Below, one piece after another: positions 41,401 through 48,841 of a DNA stretch of 64,000 nucleotides. The first letter of the stretch is position 1; each line of letters starts with the position of its first letter. This DNA is from Spiribacter halobius (lineage in GTDB: Bacteria; Pseudomonadota; Gammaproteobacteria; Nitrococcales; Nitrococcaceae): the NCBI RefSeq assembly GCF_020883455.1, contig NZ_CP086615.1, positions 1,488,001-1,552,000 of the forward strand, read 5' to 3'. The notes beneath the pieces are model-generated. The model made no database searches. It was not told the origin of the DNA and worked only from the letters and a program-made list of their open reading frames with translations. Made by a program: the position numbers and the translations under genes.

Positions 41401-41994
41401 CTGCAGGCCCAGGCCCTGCATGCGTTCCGGGTCGAAGCGCACCTGCAGCTCGCGGTCGCGCAGGCCGAAGCTGTCCACCCGCTCGACCTGGGAAAAGCGC
41501 TCCAGCTCATCGGCAATGCGGCGGGCGCGGGCCCGCAGGTTGCCGTCGTAGGCCTCGCCCACCACCAGCACCATCGCCGCGGGCTTGAAGTTGTCGCTGG
41601 TGGCCTCGATGAACACCGGCTGCTCGGCGGCGTCCGGCAGCTCCGAGCGTTCCGCCTGCACCTCGCGGCGCAGGTCGGTCAGGCGCTCGTCGAACTCGTC
41701 CTCGTCGAGGTCGCGGAAGCGCACCACGATGCGCGAGAACCCGGCACGGCTGTCGCTCGCCGAGAAGCGGATGTCCGGAATGCGGGCCACGGCGTCCTCC
41801 AGCACCTCCGTGACGCGTCGCTCCACGTCCCGGGCCGAGGCCCCAGGGTAGGTGGTCTGCACCTCCACCCAGTTGAAGTTGACCGAGGGATCCTGCTGGC
41901 GGGGCAGCAGCAGATAGGCGGCGCTGCCGGCCGCGAGCACCAGCACCATGGCCAGCGTGGCCAGGATGTGGTTGTCGATCAGGCGGCGGTACAT
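38494..41994 (-). CDS. RND efflux transporter permease with cytoplasmic C-terminal extension
   Basis: 1166 residues, longer than the usual 1020-1050. Twelve membrane spans in two halves, each with a large periplasmic loop; TM4 has the proton-relay acidic pair in GMLVDDAVVVVEAVYH. The N-terminal MYRRLIDNHILATLAMV and PRQQDPSVNFNWVEVQTTYPGAS match the AcrB-like branch of HAE1/RND pumps that use two-residue-different filter loops. Residues about 1045-1166 form an extra helical region with TPR-like spacing (DAYQTGCLALAAGRRQDALKQLQWVAERLP). One-base overlap with its adaptor gene. Substrate unknown; the pump would need a TolC-type channel from elsewhere. Confidence 0.93.
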   Translation of the reverse strand: MYRRLIDNHILATLAMVLVLAAGSAAYLLLPRQQDPSVNFNWVEVQTTYPGASARDVERRVTEVLEDAVARIPDIRFSASDSRAGFSRIVVRFRDLDEDEFDERLTDLRREVQAERSELPDAAEQPVFIEATSDNFKPAAMVLVVGEAYDGNLRARARRIADELERFSQVERVDSFGLRDRELQVRFDPERMQGLGLQPSALADTVSAYFRDVAAGTVGIGEQSWLVRFTGTANDPAYLGDLPIVAAAGEVPLRSVATVRQGFAEAEARIRHQGDPAVMLAVYRGADGNVLRLVDEISAYQEGVNAEAARTGVRMVLLDDRTGVTRNALAVMEGNALVGLGLVLVTTWLFLGGRIALLAALGIPFVLAGVFLLLLVLGYSLNVVVLLGIVISLGMLVDDAVVVVEAVYHRLVHGAESILEAVLGGLREVGAPVLAAVLTTSAAFLPLTLVPGVLGDFMRLAPIVVVCALALSLLEAFWMLPSHLLALRPNPAAGGRIQALRERWTRQLRLRYGRALVAALRRPRLTAITVLALFVAAIGVLQAGLLRVDFFATDSARLVYVDAELPAGTRLEKTLEVTRALEAAALGRLGDGELRRSASVAGVQFTDAEPLVGDEYGQVTLSLHPRTRGGRSVEAIVDDLRPQLAEIPGPTSLSFQQVTTGPPTEPPVNVKLRGDDLERLAAAADAMQSLLAEIPGVREIRDDDAPGRLEYRLRLDADAMVRTGLDPARVIRDIRLLVDGEIVASMQDQGDTLDVRVRADRDQLAGGIRDLGRSTLSLPDGRPVALSELVHSDTGRGRAVIRHYNFRRAISVQAELDEAVTDTVSVNRAIAERWAAGPAERFPDVQLDFTGELDDIQESLSSLALLFLAGTGLVYLILATQFRSYLQPLIILAAVPMAFTGVVFGLLASGSVLSLYTLYGVIALAGIAVNAGIVLVSTANTRARAGATPSQAIVLAARRRVVPVLITSLTTIAGLFALATGLAGESLIWGPVAASIVFGLAVSTPLTLFVTPLLYRPVAPRAEDPMAELPAPPLLERRRGLRGLLGRLRSGRSASPWRADLAALRADARTADAYQTGCLALAAGRRQDALKQLQWVAERLPESGLANRAAAQAALAVVEEMGWDEGYANRARRFLVRARRAAGDTPEIIALLRLYRRLASERGEEV

Positions 41995-43004
41995 CAGCGC
42001 CCGGTCACTTCCACGGCCATGCCGTCGCGCAGGGCGTAGCGGCCGTCACGGACGATGTCCGCCGACCCCTGCAGCCCGGGCACGGCCGCGGGCAGTCCGG
42101 CGACGGCCTCGTCCAGGGCGTGGTGGCGGGCGCGCCCGTCCTCGACCACGAACACGCCGAGGGTGCCGTCGCGCTCCACCAGCAGGTCGCTGGGTACGTG
42201 GGGCAGGGCGGCGGCCCAGTCGATGCGCCCGCTCTCACCCGGCAGCGGCGCCCTGCCGGTGGGCTCAAGCCGCACCTCGTAGCTGCGCAGCCGGCTCTCC
42301 AGCACCGGGATGACCCGGCGCAGGCGCAGTGGATAGCGCTCGCCGCGGCTGACGAAGTCCACGCTGGCCGCCCCCTCGAGGGCGTCCAGGTCCTGCTCCT
42401 GTACCCGGGCGCTGATCTCCAGCAGGCTGACGTCCACCAGCCGCACCAGGGGCGTGCCCGGCTCCGCCAGCTCGCCGACGCTCGCCAGCCGCTCGACCAC
42501 CACGGCGTCGAACGGCGCCCGCACCTCGCAGCGCTCGATGTCACGCTCGCCCCGACGCACCTCCGCGCCCCGCCGCCGGACCTCGGCCGCGGTGCGCAGT
42601 GCCTCGGCCTCGCGCTCGCGATAGGCCTCCAGCGGCATCGCGCCCCGGTCCCGCAGCTGAGCGCCGCGTTCGCGGCGGAACTCGGCCAGGTCGCGCTGCG
42701 CCTGGGCAGCGGCGAGGGCGGCGCGGCTCGCCTCGAGGGCGATCTCGATATCCCGGCAGTCGAGCCGGGCGAGGACCTCGTCGGCGTCGATCCGGTCCCC
42801 GGGGCGCACCGGCAGCGCCTGCACCTCGGCCCCCACCTGCGCGGCGACACGAGTGTCGTTGAGGCTGACGGCAGTGGCCGGGGCGCTGCGCACGGGGTAG
42901 AGCGCGATCGCGTCCAGACGCTCGACGGTAACGGGCAGCGCCTCCTGGGCGAGCGCCGCCGTCGCCCAGCTGGCCAGCAGCAGTAGCGGGAGTGCCTTGA
43001 TCAT
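41994..43004 (-). CDS. RND periplasmic adaptor (membrane fusion protein)
   Basis: 336 residues from the ATG at 43004, with GGAGG six bases upstream. Signal peptide 1-20 (ending ALAQ). Biotinyl-lipoyl halves VAAQVGAEVQALPVRPGDRIDADEVLARLD and CEVRAPFDAVVVERLASVGELAEPGTPL flank a coiled-coil hairpin (about 75-145). Beta-barrel and membrane-proximal domains follow. It bridges the inner-membrane pump to an outer-membrane channel. It ends in a one-base TGATG overlap with the pump. Confidence 0.93.
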   Translation of the reverse strand: MIKALPLLLLASWATAALAQEALPVTVERLDAIALYPVRSAPATAVSLNDTRVAAQVGAEVQALPVRPGDRIDADEVLARLDCRDIEIALEASRAALAAAQAQRDLAEFRRERGAQLRDRGAMPLEAYREREAEALRTAAEVRRRGAEVRRGERDIERCEVRAPFDAVVVERLASVGELAEPGTPLVRLVDVSLLEISARVQEQDLDALEGAASVDFVSRGERYPLRLRRVIPVLESRLRSYEVRLEPTGRAPLPGESGRIDWAAALPHVPSDLLVERDGTLGVFVVEDGRARHHALDEAVAGLPAAVPGLQGSADIVRDGRYALRDGMAVEVTGR

Positions 43005-43041
43005 GCCGGCCTCCATAGCCGTGGACAGGCTGTGGCCCGGC

Positions 43042-43467
43042 TCAGCCGCGGCCGCCGAGGGATTCCAGGCGCCGGCCATGCCATGGCGAGTGGTAGCGGA
43101 TGTCCCCGGGCGCATGGCTGATCACGCCGGACAGGAGTACCACGGCGATCAGCATGGCCGGCCCGCTCTGCGGCCAGCGCAGCGCCGCGACGAGCAGCAG
43201 CAGCTTCACGCCGATGGCAAGGCCGCGCAGCTGCAGCAGCCAGACGCCGTTGCTCCAGAGCTGCAGCGCCACCATGAGCACCCCGGTGATCACCGTCAGC
43301 CAGAGGTAGGCCTGCCACTGCGCGGGCGACACGCCGAACAGCATGCCCGCCCCGGCGCCGGCCGTGCCCACCAGGTGCAGGCTGCGCAGGGCGATGTTCA
43401 CCCAGCGCTTGCCCGCAAAGCTGCGGCTCTCGGGCGGAAAGAGGGTACGCAACAGGCTCTCGGCCAT
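43042..43467 (-). CDS. Hypothetical inner-membrane protein, four predicted spans
   Basis: 141 residues. Hydrophobic segments near 26-46, 53-72, 84-100 and 103-120, with a conserved-looking RSLHLVGTAGAGAG at the first span and HAPGDIRYHSPWHGRR at the C-terminus. The histidine in the first span and the RYHSPWHG end could bind haem or metal. I do not recognise a named family. Separated from the adaptor gene by 37 bases, so it may head the RND operon. Confidence 0.75.
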   Translation of the reverse strand: MAESLLRTLFPPESRSFAGKRWVNIALRSLHLVGTAGAGAGMLFGVSPAQWQAYLWLTVITGVLMVALQLWSNGVWLLQLRGLAIGVKLLLLVAALRWPQSGPAMLIAVVLLSGVISHAPGDIRYHSPWHGRRLESLGGRG

Positions 43468-43591
43468 GGCATCGGCTCGGCGCAGCGAAGGACGGCGGGA
43501 AACGGTAGCATGTCCGCATGACCGCGAAGACTAGGACATTGCCGGGCCTGCTGCTGCGACCCAGTCGGCGCCTGGGGCGCGGGGTTGCGCC

Positions 43592-44302
43592 ATGAGCGGG
43601 CCGTTGCCGGCGGATCTGCTGGCTGCGTTCCGGCGCTGCGCCGCCGGGCTCACGGGTCTGGACGAGGCCGCCTATGCCGCGGCCGGGCGCGACCCGCAGG
43701 AGCCGGTGATCGGTCTCGGCCCGCCGACGGCCCCGGTGGCCTTTTTCGGGCGCGACCCGGGGCGCGAGGAGCTCGTCCACGGTGTGCCCTTCATCGGCGC
43801 CGGCGGACGTCAGGTGCGCGGCGTGCTGCACCGCCGGCGCCACGGCACCGCGCTGGCAGGCACGGAACAGGCCATTGCCGCGGGCGCGGACTACTTCTGG
43901 GCCAACACCGTTCCCTACAAGCCGTTCGGCAACAAGGCCTGGTCCATGGCCGTGAAGCGGCGCTTCCAGCCGCTGGTGGCGCGGCTGCTGCTGGCCGCTT
44001 GGCAGGGCAGGCATGTCATCACGCTCGGCCGCGAGGCGTTCCTTTGGTTCGGGCTGGGGCAGCCGCCGGCGACCCGGCAGCGGCTCGCGGCGCACTGGGC
44101 GGATCCGGAGCGGTTCGGGACCTCGGTGAGCCTGGACTATGGGCTCGAGGGCGTGGGCAGCCGGCGCCTGTGCCTGCATCCGCTGCCGCATCCCTCGCCG
44201 CTCAACGCCACCTGGTATCGGCGCTTCCCCGGGCTGCTGGAGGCGCGGCTGGATGCGCTGGAGGCGGCGCCGACGCGGGCCGCCGGAGGCGGGCTGTCGT
44301 GA
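43592..44302 (+). CDS. Uracil-DNA glycosylase superfamily protein
   Basis: 236 residues. FFGRDPGREELVHGVPFIGAGGRQVR carries the GxxPG-type first motif (here GRDPGR) and HPSPLNATWYRRF is the second active-site motif of the UDG fold. WANTVPYKPFGNKAW is typical of family members annotated as UDG family proteins of unknown substrate. The first motif lacks the GQDPYH catalytic Asp spacing of family 1, so activity on uracil is unproven. Its stop overlaps the creatininase gene by four bases. Confidence 0.85.
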   Translation: MSGPLPADLLAAFRRCAAGLTGLDEAAYAAAGRDPQEPVIGLGPPTAPVAFFGRDPGREELVHGVPFIGAGGRQVRGVLHRRRHGTALAGTEQAIAAGADYFWANTVPYKPFGNKAWSMAVKRRFQPLVARLLLAAWQGRHVITLGREAFLWFGLGQPPATRQRLAAHWADPERFGTSVSLDYGLEGVGSRRLCLHPLPHPSPLNATWYRRFPGLLEARLDALEAAPTRAAGGGLS

Positions 44303-45090
44303 CCGTGCAGCGCTGGGGGGAGCTGACCAGTGCCGAGCTCGGCGCCGCCGCGGCCCGTGACCCGGTGGCCGTGCTGCCCCTGGCAGCCGTCGAGCAGCAC
44401 GGCCCGCATCTGCCGCTGGAGACCGACTGCATCATCGGCGAGGGCCTGCTGTCCGCGGCGGCGTGGCGCCTGCCCCCGGACTGCCCGGTGCTGCGCCTGC
44501 CCGTGCTGAGCGTCGGCGACAGCCTCGAGCACACGCGCTTCCCCGGCACCCTCAGCCTGGATCCCGAGACCTTCCAGCGCGTGGTGGTGGAGTGGGGCGC
44601 CGGGGTGGCGCGCGCCGGCGTCCGCCGGCTGCTGCTGTTCAGCAGCCACGGTGGCAATCTCGCCGGCGCCGACGTGGCTGCGCTGCGCCTGCGCCATGAC
44701 CACGGCCTGCTGGTGGTGCGGGGCAGCTATTTCCGCTTTCCGCCGCCGGCGGATGCACTGCCGGCCGAGGAGCTGCGCGTGGGCCTGCATGGCGGGGCGC
44801 TGGAGACGGCGCTGATGCTGCACCTGGCGCCGACGCAGGTGCGCCGCCGCGCCATTGCGCCGGCCGGTTCGCTGGACGAGACCCTGATCGGGACGAACCG
44901 CTGGCTGAGCGCCGAAGGGCCGGCCGGATTCGCGTGGATGGCCGGCGACCTTGCCCCAGGCGGGGTGACCGGCAACGCCGCCCTGGCCACGCCGGCCCTT
45001 GGCGAGCGGTTGGTGGCGCATTTTGCCGAGGCGCTGGCCGGGCTCATTGCGGAGACGCGCGCGTTCCCGCTCCAGGCGCTGCAGGGCTAG
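44299..45090 (+). CDS. Creatininase-family amidohydrolase
   Basis: 263 residues, GTG start overlapping the UDG stop. Metal-binding motifs of creatinine amidohydrolase: LPLAAVEQHGPHLPLETD (Glu and His ligands), HTRFPGTLSL, SSHGGN and VGLHGGALETALML (final Glu). Relatives include creatininase, MftE, and the archaeal ArfB that deformylates a riboflavin/F420 intermediate. The next genes encode GTP cyclohydrolase II and a RibD reductase, so a hydrolytic step on a GTP-derived pyrimidine is a reasonable guess, not shown. Confidence 0.9.
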   Translation: MTVQRWGELTSAELGAAAARDPVAVLPLAAVEQHGPHLPLETDCIIGEGLLSAAAWRLPPDCPVLRLPVLSVGDSLEHTRFPGTLSLDPETFQRVVVEWGAGVARAGVRRLLLFSSHGGNLAGADVAALRLRHDHGLLVVRGSYFRFPPPADALPAEELRVGLHGGALETALMLHLAPTQVRRRAIAPAGSLDETLIGTNRWLSAEGPAGFAWMAGDLAPGGVTGNAALATPALGERLVAHFAEALAGLIAETRAFPLQALQG

Positions 45091-45097
45091 CTAGTGT

Positions 45098-45130
45098 CTG
45101 GCCCGCGTATCTCACCGATTCACGGCTGCG
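45098..45130. repeat. Left-end fragment of a family 1 element
   Basis: CCCGCGTATCTCACCGATTC followed by ACGGCTGCG matches the left end of the elements at 2859 and 5218; there is no right end. The fragment plus downstream bases also makes a hairpin CACGGCTG/CAGCCGTG that reaches the ribA stop (45137), so it may now act as a terminator between the convergent creatininase and ribA genes. Confidence 0.7.
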
Positions 45131-45136
45131 GGCCGG

Positions 45137-46252
45137 TCAGCCGTGCATGGCCTCAGTGCGCAGCACCTCCGCCAGCCAGTGCCCCGAGCGTTCCGCCTTG
45201 GCGGTCAGATAGCGCCGGTTGTGGACCGTGAGCTGACCGTGCAGGGCGTCGCGCCCAACCACCTCGATCCCGCCCTGCTGCAGGGCGCTGATCTTCTCAG
45301 GGTTGTTGGTGAGCAGACGGATACGGCGCACGCCCAGGTCCTCGAGCATGGCCACGGCCGCGTCGTAGCGGCGCTCGTCCTCCCCGAAGCCGAGCATGCG
45401 ATCGGCGTCGACGGTATCGAGGCCATCGTCCTGCAGGCCGTAGGCGCGAAGCTTGTTGGCGAGCCCGATGCCGCGCCCCTCCTGCGCCAGATACAGCAGG
45501 ATGCCACCGCCAGCGCGGGAGATGGCGGCGACGCCGCTGCGCAGCTGCTCACCGCAGTCGCAGCGCAGGCTGCCGAAGAGGTCGCCGGTAAGGCAGGCGG
45601 AGTGCAGGCGCACCGGCAGCGGATCGGGCCATTCTTCCGGCTCCCCGATCACCACCGCCACATGCTCCAGCAGCCCGTCGGTCTCGCGGTAGAGCACGAA
45701 GCGGCTTGCCTCCGCGCCCTCCAGCGGTACCCGGGCGTCACTGACGCGCACCGGGCGAACGCCCCGGTCGCTGGCGGCCTCCAGCGCACTGTGCGCCGGC
45801 ACGCTCAGCATCGTGCTCTGCTCGATGAGGCGGCCGAGCGTGCCTTGCGGGCGGGCCGCTACACTCACTGTCGCGACGGCGGGGAGCAGCCGCCCGGCGC
45901 GGGCCAGGGCGAGGGCCGCCCGCTGGGCGGTGTTCGCGGGCCGGCACGGCCCGGGGACGTCCTCCGGCGGGTTGCCGGCGGCCGCGGCGAGGGCCAGCAG
46001 ACGCCGGCAGTCGGCAGCCGGGCCGGGATCGACGGCCACACAGTCGGCGGAGCCGGCGTCAACCCCGAGTACGGAGGCACGGTGCGCGGTCAGGGTCAGT
46101 TGCAGATGCTCGTCGCTGAGGCGGCGCAGGCCCGCCAGGGCCGGATCGTCCAGGGCCTCAACCGGCAGCGCGATGACCGCACTGCGGCCATTGCGGATAT
46201 GAACCGGCTGTCCGCGACGAAGATCGAACAGGGCGCGATCTGTACCGTGCAT
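45137..46252 (-). CDS. ribA: GTP cyclohydrolase II with an unusual N-terminal domain
   Basis: 371 residues from the ATG at 46252 (GGAGG four bases upstream). The C-terminal ~200 residues are GTP cyclohydrolase II: zinc cysteines in SACLTGDLFGSLRCDCGEQL, LAQEGRGIGLANKL, and LLTNNPEKI. It converts GTP to 2,5-diamino-6-ribosylamino-4(3H)-pyrimidinone 5'-phosphate, formate and PPi. The first ~160 residues occupy the place of DHBP synthase (RibB) in RibBA, but the RibB acidic and histidine motifs are absent, so it is a degenerate or different domain. Divergent from the RibD-like gene. Confidence 0.92.
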   Translation of the reverse strand: MHGTDRALFDLRRGQPVHIRNGRSAVIALPVEALDDPALAGLRRLSDEHLQLTLTAHRASVLGVDAGSADCVAVDPGPAADCRRLLALAAAAGNPPEDVPGPCRPANTAQRAALALARAGRLLPAVATVSVAARPQGTLGRLIEQSTMLSVPAHSALEAASDRGVRPVRVSDARVPLEGAEASRFVLYRETDGLLEHVAVVIGEPEEWPDPLPVRLHSACLTGDLFGSLRCDCGEQLRSGVAAISRAGGGILLYLAQEGRGIGLANKLRAYGLQDDGLDTVDADRMLGFGEDERRYDAAVAMLEDLGVRRIRLLTNNPEKISALQQGGIEVVGRDALHGQLTVHNRRYLTAKAERSGHWLAEVLRTEAMHG

Positions 46253-46281
46253 GGCACCTCCCGTGTGTCGGCGTCCTGCAA

Positions 46282-46308
46282 TGGACCACGGCAGGTTGAA
46301 ACAATTCC
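46282..46308 (-). promoter_or_regulatory. Possible ECF-sigma-type promoter of ribA
   Basis: Minus strand GGAATT (46308-46303), 16 bases, GTCCA (46286-46282), resembling the GGAACTT-N16-GTCTAA pattern of group 4 sigma factors. Only two short matches, so weak evidence. Confidence 0.22.
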
Positions 46309-46345
46309 GCCATCTACACGTGGCTGCCCCGACGGGCGGTGAACG

Positions 46346-47218
46346 ATGCGCACTGACGACGACACGGCCTGGCGGCTGCTGCTCGCCCTCGCGGAAACCC
46401 CGGCCGCCGGCGATGGCATGCGCGAGGCCCGCCACGGCGAGGCCCTGCTCGCCGTGACGGGCGACGGCAGCTGGCGCTGCGAGCCGGATCCGGACGCGGC
46501 GGCTGCGACGCTGCTGGATCTTTACCTGCCGGTCTGCGCACCCCCGGGGCAGCGGTTCGCCCTCGCCCAGCTCGGGCAGAGCCTGGACGGCCGCATCGCC
46601 ACGCCCAGCGGGCACTCGCACTACGTCACCGGGGAGGCCGACCGCCGCCATCTGCACCGGCTGCGGGCGCTGGTGGATGCCGTGGTGGTTGGACCCGGCA
46701 CCGTGGCCGCGGACGATCCCCGGCTCACGGTACGCAGCGTCCCAGGGCCGAACCCGGTGCGGGTGGTGCTGGATCCGCGGGGCGCGCTGCCGGAGTCCAG
46801 CAGCGTCTACCGCGACCGGGCGGCGGCCACTCTGCGCATCGCGCCGCCGGGCGTTGCGGCGCTGCCTGGGGTCGAGCAGCTTGCGCTGGACTCACCCGGG
46901 CCGGCCGAGATTCTCGCCGCCCTGGCCGGGCGGGGGCTGCACCGGGTGCTGGTGGAGGGTGGCGGACGCACGGTCTCCGCCTTCCTTGCCGCCGGCGTGC
47001 TGGACCGACTGCACGTCACCGTGGCGCCGGTGCTCATTGGCTCCGGCCGCCCTGCGTTATCCCTACCGGAGATCGCCACCATGCAGGAGGCCCTGCGGCC
47101 GCCGACGCGGCGGTTCCCGCTGGGGGAGGACCTGCTGTTCGACCTTGCTCTGGCTAACGGCGCATCAGGAACAGGGCACCCGGCAGGCTCGCGATCAGTA
47201 CCACCGCGCCGTAGGTGA
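46346..47218 (+). CDS. Stand-alone RibD C-terminal (pyrimidine reductase) domain protein
   Basis: 290 residues. The DHFR-like reductase fold of RibD-C: FALAQLGQSLDGRIAT, VTGEADRRHLHRLRALVDAVVVGPGTV, DDPRLTVR, then VLVEGGGRTVSAFLAAGVLDRLHVTVAPVLIGSG. No zinc deaminase domain (no HAE/CxxC motifs); the first 65 residues are a different short domain. It would reduce the ribosyl group to ribityl with NADPH. Its last ~18 residues run 65 bases into the 3' end of the convergent flippase gene. Divergent from ribA, so the two may be co-regulated. Confidence 0.88.
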   Translation: MRTDDDTAWRLLLALAETPAAGDGMREARHGEALLAVTGDGSWRCEPDPDAAAATLLDLYLPVCAPPGQRFALAQLGQSLDGRIATPSGHSHYVTGEADRRHLHRLRALVDAVVVGPGTVAADDPRLTVRSVPGPNPVRVVLDPRGALPESSSVYRDRAAATLRIAPPGVAALPGVEQLALDSPGPAEILAALAGRGLHRVLVEGGGRTVSAFLAAGVLDRLHVTVAPVLIGSGRPALSLPEIATMQEALRPPTRRFPLGEDLLFDLALANGASGTGHPAGSRSVPPRRR

Positions 47219-48038
47219 CCGACGCCGCCACCCCGTCGGCGGCGGGCAGGCCGGCCAGTGGCCAGAGCAGCGCGGCGACGCCCTCGCGCAGCCCCCAGCC
47301 GGCGAAGCCGACGGGGATGAGCATGGCGAGCAGCACCAGCGGGATGAGCGGCAGCCAGTCCGCAGGCGCCCCCTCGATGCCGAGCGCCAGCGCGGCCAGC
47401 GCGAACACCCCGACGTAGCTCAGCGCCACCGCGAGCGAGGCCAGCAGCTGCACCGGCAGCACGGCGGGGCGCAGCAGCGCACGCCGGGCGTCGGCAAGCC
47501 AGGGCCGCAGCCAGGGCCGCCGGCGCAGACCGAAGGCGAGCCCTCCGAGCAGCAGCGCCGCGGCGGCGGCGCCGCCGCCGGCCCGGGCGAAGCCGGGCGG
47601 CAGCGCGGCCGCCTGCGGGCCCAGGCCGGACAGCAGCGCGGCCAGCACCAGAACGGCCATGGCGAGCTGGCCCGAGGCGCGTTCCAGGACCACGGCCCGC
47701 ACCGCCGGCCCGGGCTGCGCCGCATCCCGGGCGTGGCGCCAGGCGCGGCGGGCGTCGCCCAGCACACCGCCCGGCAGCGTCTGGTTCAGCAGGGTCGCCA
47801 CGTAGTACTCGCGCACCGCCGTGGCAAGGCCGAGCGGCAGGCCGAGACAGCGCGCCGTGTAGCGCCAGCGCCAGGCGGATAGCAGCACCTGGCCCACGGT
47901 CACGGCGAACGCGGCAGCCACCCAGGCGGGGGACAGCGCCGCCAGGCGGTCGGCGAGGGCCGTTGCGTCCAGCTGGGCGACGACGATGGCCAGCAGCGCG
48001 AGGCTGCTGCCGACCCGGACCCACGGCAGGCCGGTCAT
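47154..48038 (-). CDS. Lysylphosphatidylglycerol synthase/flippase-type membrane protein (UPF0104)
   Basis: 294 residues, seven to eight membrane segments. The AWRWRYTARCLGLPLGL segment and the NQTLPGGVLGDARRAWRHARD loop are the UPF0104/MprF-flippase and AglD-like signature. The family includes lipid flippases and membrane helpers of glycosyl transfer. Last gene of the five-gene minus-strand operon (dehydrogenase, PTPS-like, GT4, methyltransferase, this), overlapping the methyltransferase by four bases. Suggests that the pathway's product, or a precursor, crosses or sits in the membrane. Confidence 0.87.
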   Translation of the reverse strand: MTGLPWVRVGSSLALLAIVVAQLDATALADRLAALSPAWVAAAFAVTVGQVLLSAWRWRYTARCLGLPLGLATAVREYYVATLLNQTLPGGVLGDARRAWRHARDAAQPGPAVRAVVLERASGQLAMAVLVLAALLSGLGPQAAALPPGFARAGGGAAAAALLLGGLAFGLRRRPWLRPWLADARRALLRPAVLPVQLLASLAVALSYVGVFALAALALGIEGAPADWLPLIPLVLLAMLIPVGFAGWGLREGVAALLWPLAGLPAADGVAASVTYGAVVLIASLPGALFLMRR

Positions 48039-48841
48039 GGCACCGCGCCCGCCGGCAACGCCAGCACGTCCCGATGGCCCACGGTGACGCTACCCGCCGC
48101 CTTCCGGCGCCCGGCCCAGGCGCGAAACCGGTCCGCCGCCGCCGGCGCCTGCTCGCAGGCGGCGGCCACCCAGCCGTCGATCAGGGCATGGATGAGCGGG
48201 GCGTCCGCGGGGCCGAGCTGCCAGGGGCTGTCGGCCACGACCACCTCGCAACCGCTGGCGCGGAAGGCCGCGGCAGCGGTTTCCCACGCGGCCGGGCCCA
48301 GGGCCGGACCAAAGCCCTTGTCGCCCTGCTGATGTGCATTCAAGGCCGTGCGCAGACGCTCGTCGTCGGGGTCGGTGTCCGGCCACTGGATGCATCCGTC
48401 GTAGCTGAGGGCGAGCAGTGCCGGTACGCCGCGGGCGGCGCAGCCGTCGGCGAGGCGCTGCAGCCACTCCGCCGAGACGAGGTCCAGCAGCGCCGCTGCG
48501 GTCACCAGCTGCGCCTCGTCCAGCGCCCCCGGCAGGGCGCGGTCCAGGTCCGCGATCTCCCCGGCGAAAGTCACGGCGGTACCGTCGGCGGCCTGGGACG
48601 GAGCCGCGACGCCGGCGAGCAGCCGGTGGTCGTGATCCAGCAGCCGCCAGTGTTGCGGCCCGCGCAGGCGGGAGGCCAGATAGCGCAGGTTGCTGCCGCG
48701 GCCGGCGCCGAGGTCGAGAATGGTCAGCGGCCCGGTGGCGGGAAGATGCGCCCGCAGCCGGGGCAGGAGCCCGGCCGCGCGGGCGCGGTGGTCCGCCCCC
48801 TCGCGCAGGGCAAGCCAGTCCGCGGCGAAGGCCTCAGCCAT
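48035..48841 (-). CDS. Class I SAM-dependent methyltransferase
   Basis: 268 residues from the ATG at 48841. Motif I LTILDLGAGRGSNLRYLA, then LLDHDHRLLAG (motif II, ribose-binding acidic residue) and LVTAAALLDLVSAEWLQRL (motif post-II/III). The C-terminal half (PLIHALIDGWVAAACEQAPAAADRFRAWAGRR) is not a recognised substrate domain. The protein overlaps the glycosyltransferase gene by eight bases and the membrane protein gene by four, so translation is probably coupled. Target unknown. Confidence 0.88.
   Translation of the reverse strand: MAEAFAADWLALREGADHRARAAGLLPRLRAHLPATGPLTILDLGAGRGSNLRYLASRLRGPQHWRLLDHDHRLLAGVAAPSQAADGTAVTFAGEIADLDRALPGALDEAQLVTAAALLDLVSAEWLQRLADGCAARGVPALLALSYDGCIQWPDTDPDDERLRTALNAHQQGDKGFGPALGPAAWETAAAAFRASGCEVVVADSPWQLGPADAPLIHALIDGWVAAACEQAPAAADRFRAWAGRRKAAGSVTVGHRDVLALPAGAVP

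Noticed and set aside
39586-42039. 817-codon open frame on the + strand
   Set aside because: It lies exactly antisense to the RND permease, has no domain, and is rich in Arg, Gln, Gly and His as expected from high-GC shadow translation.
46253-46345. FMN riboswitch before ribA or ribD
   Set aside because: The gap is only 93 bases and shows no conserved RFN-element sequences.
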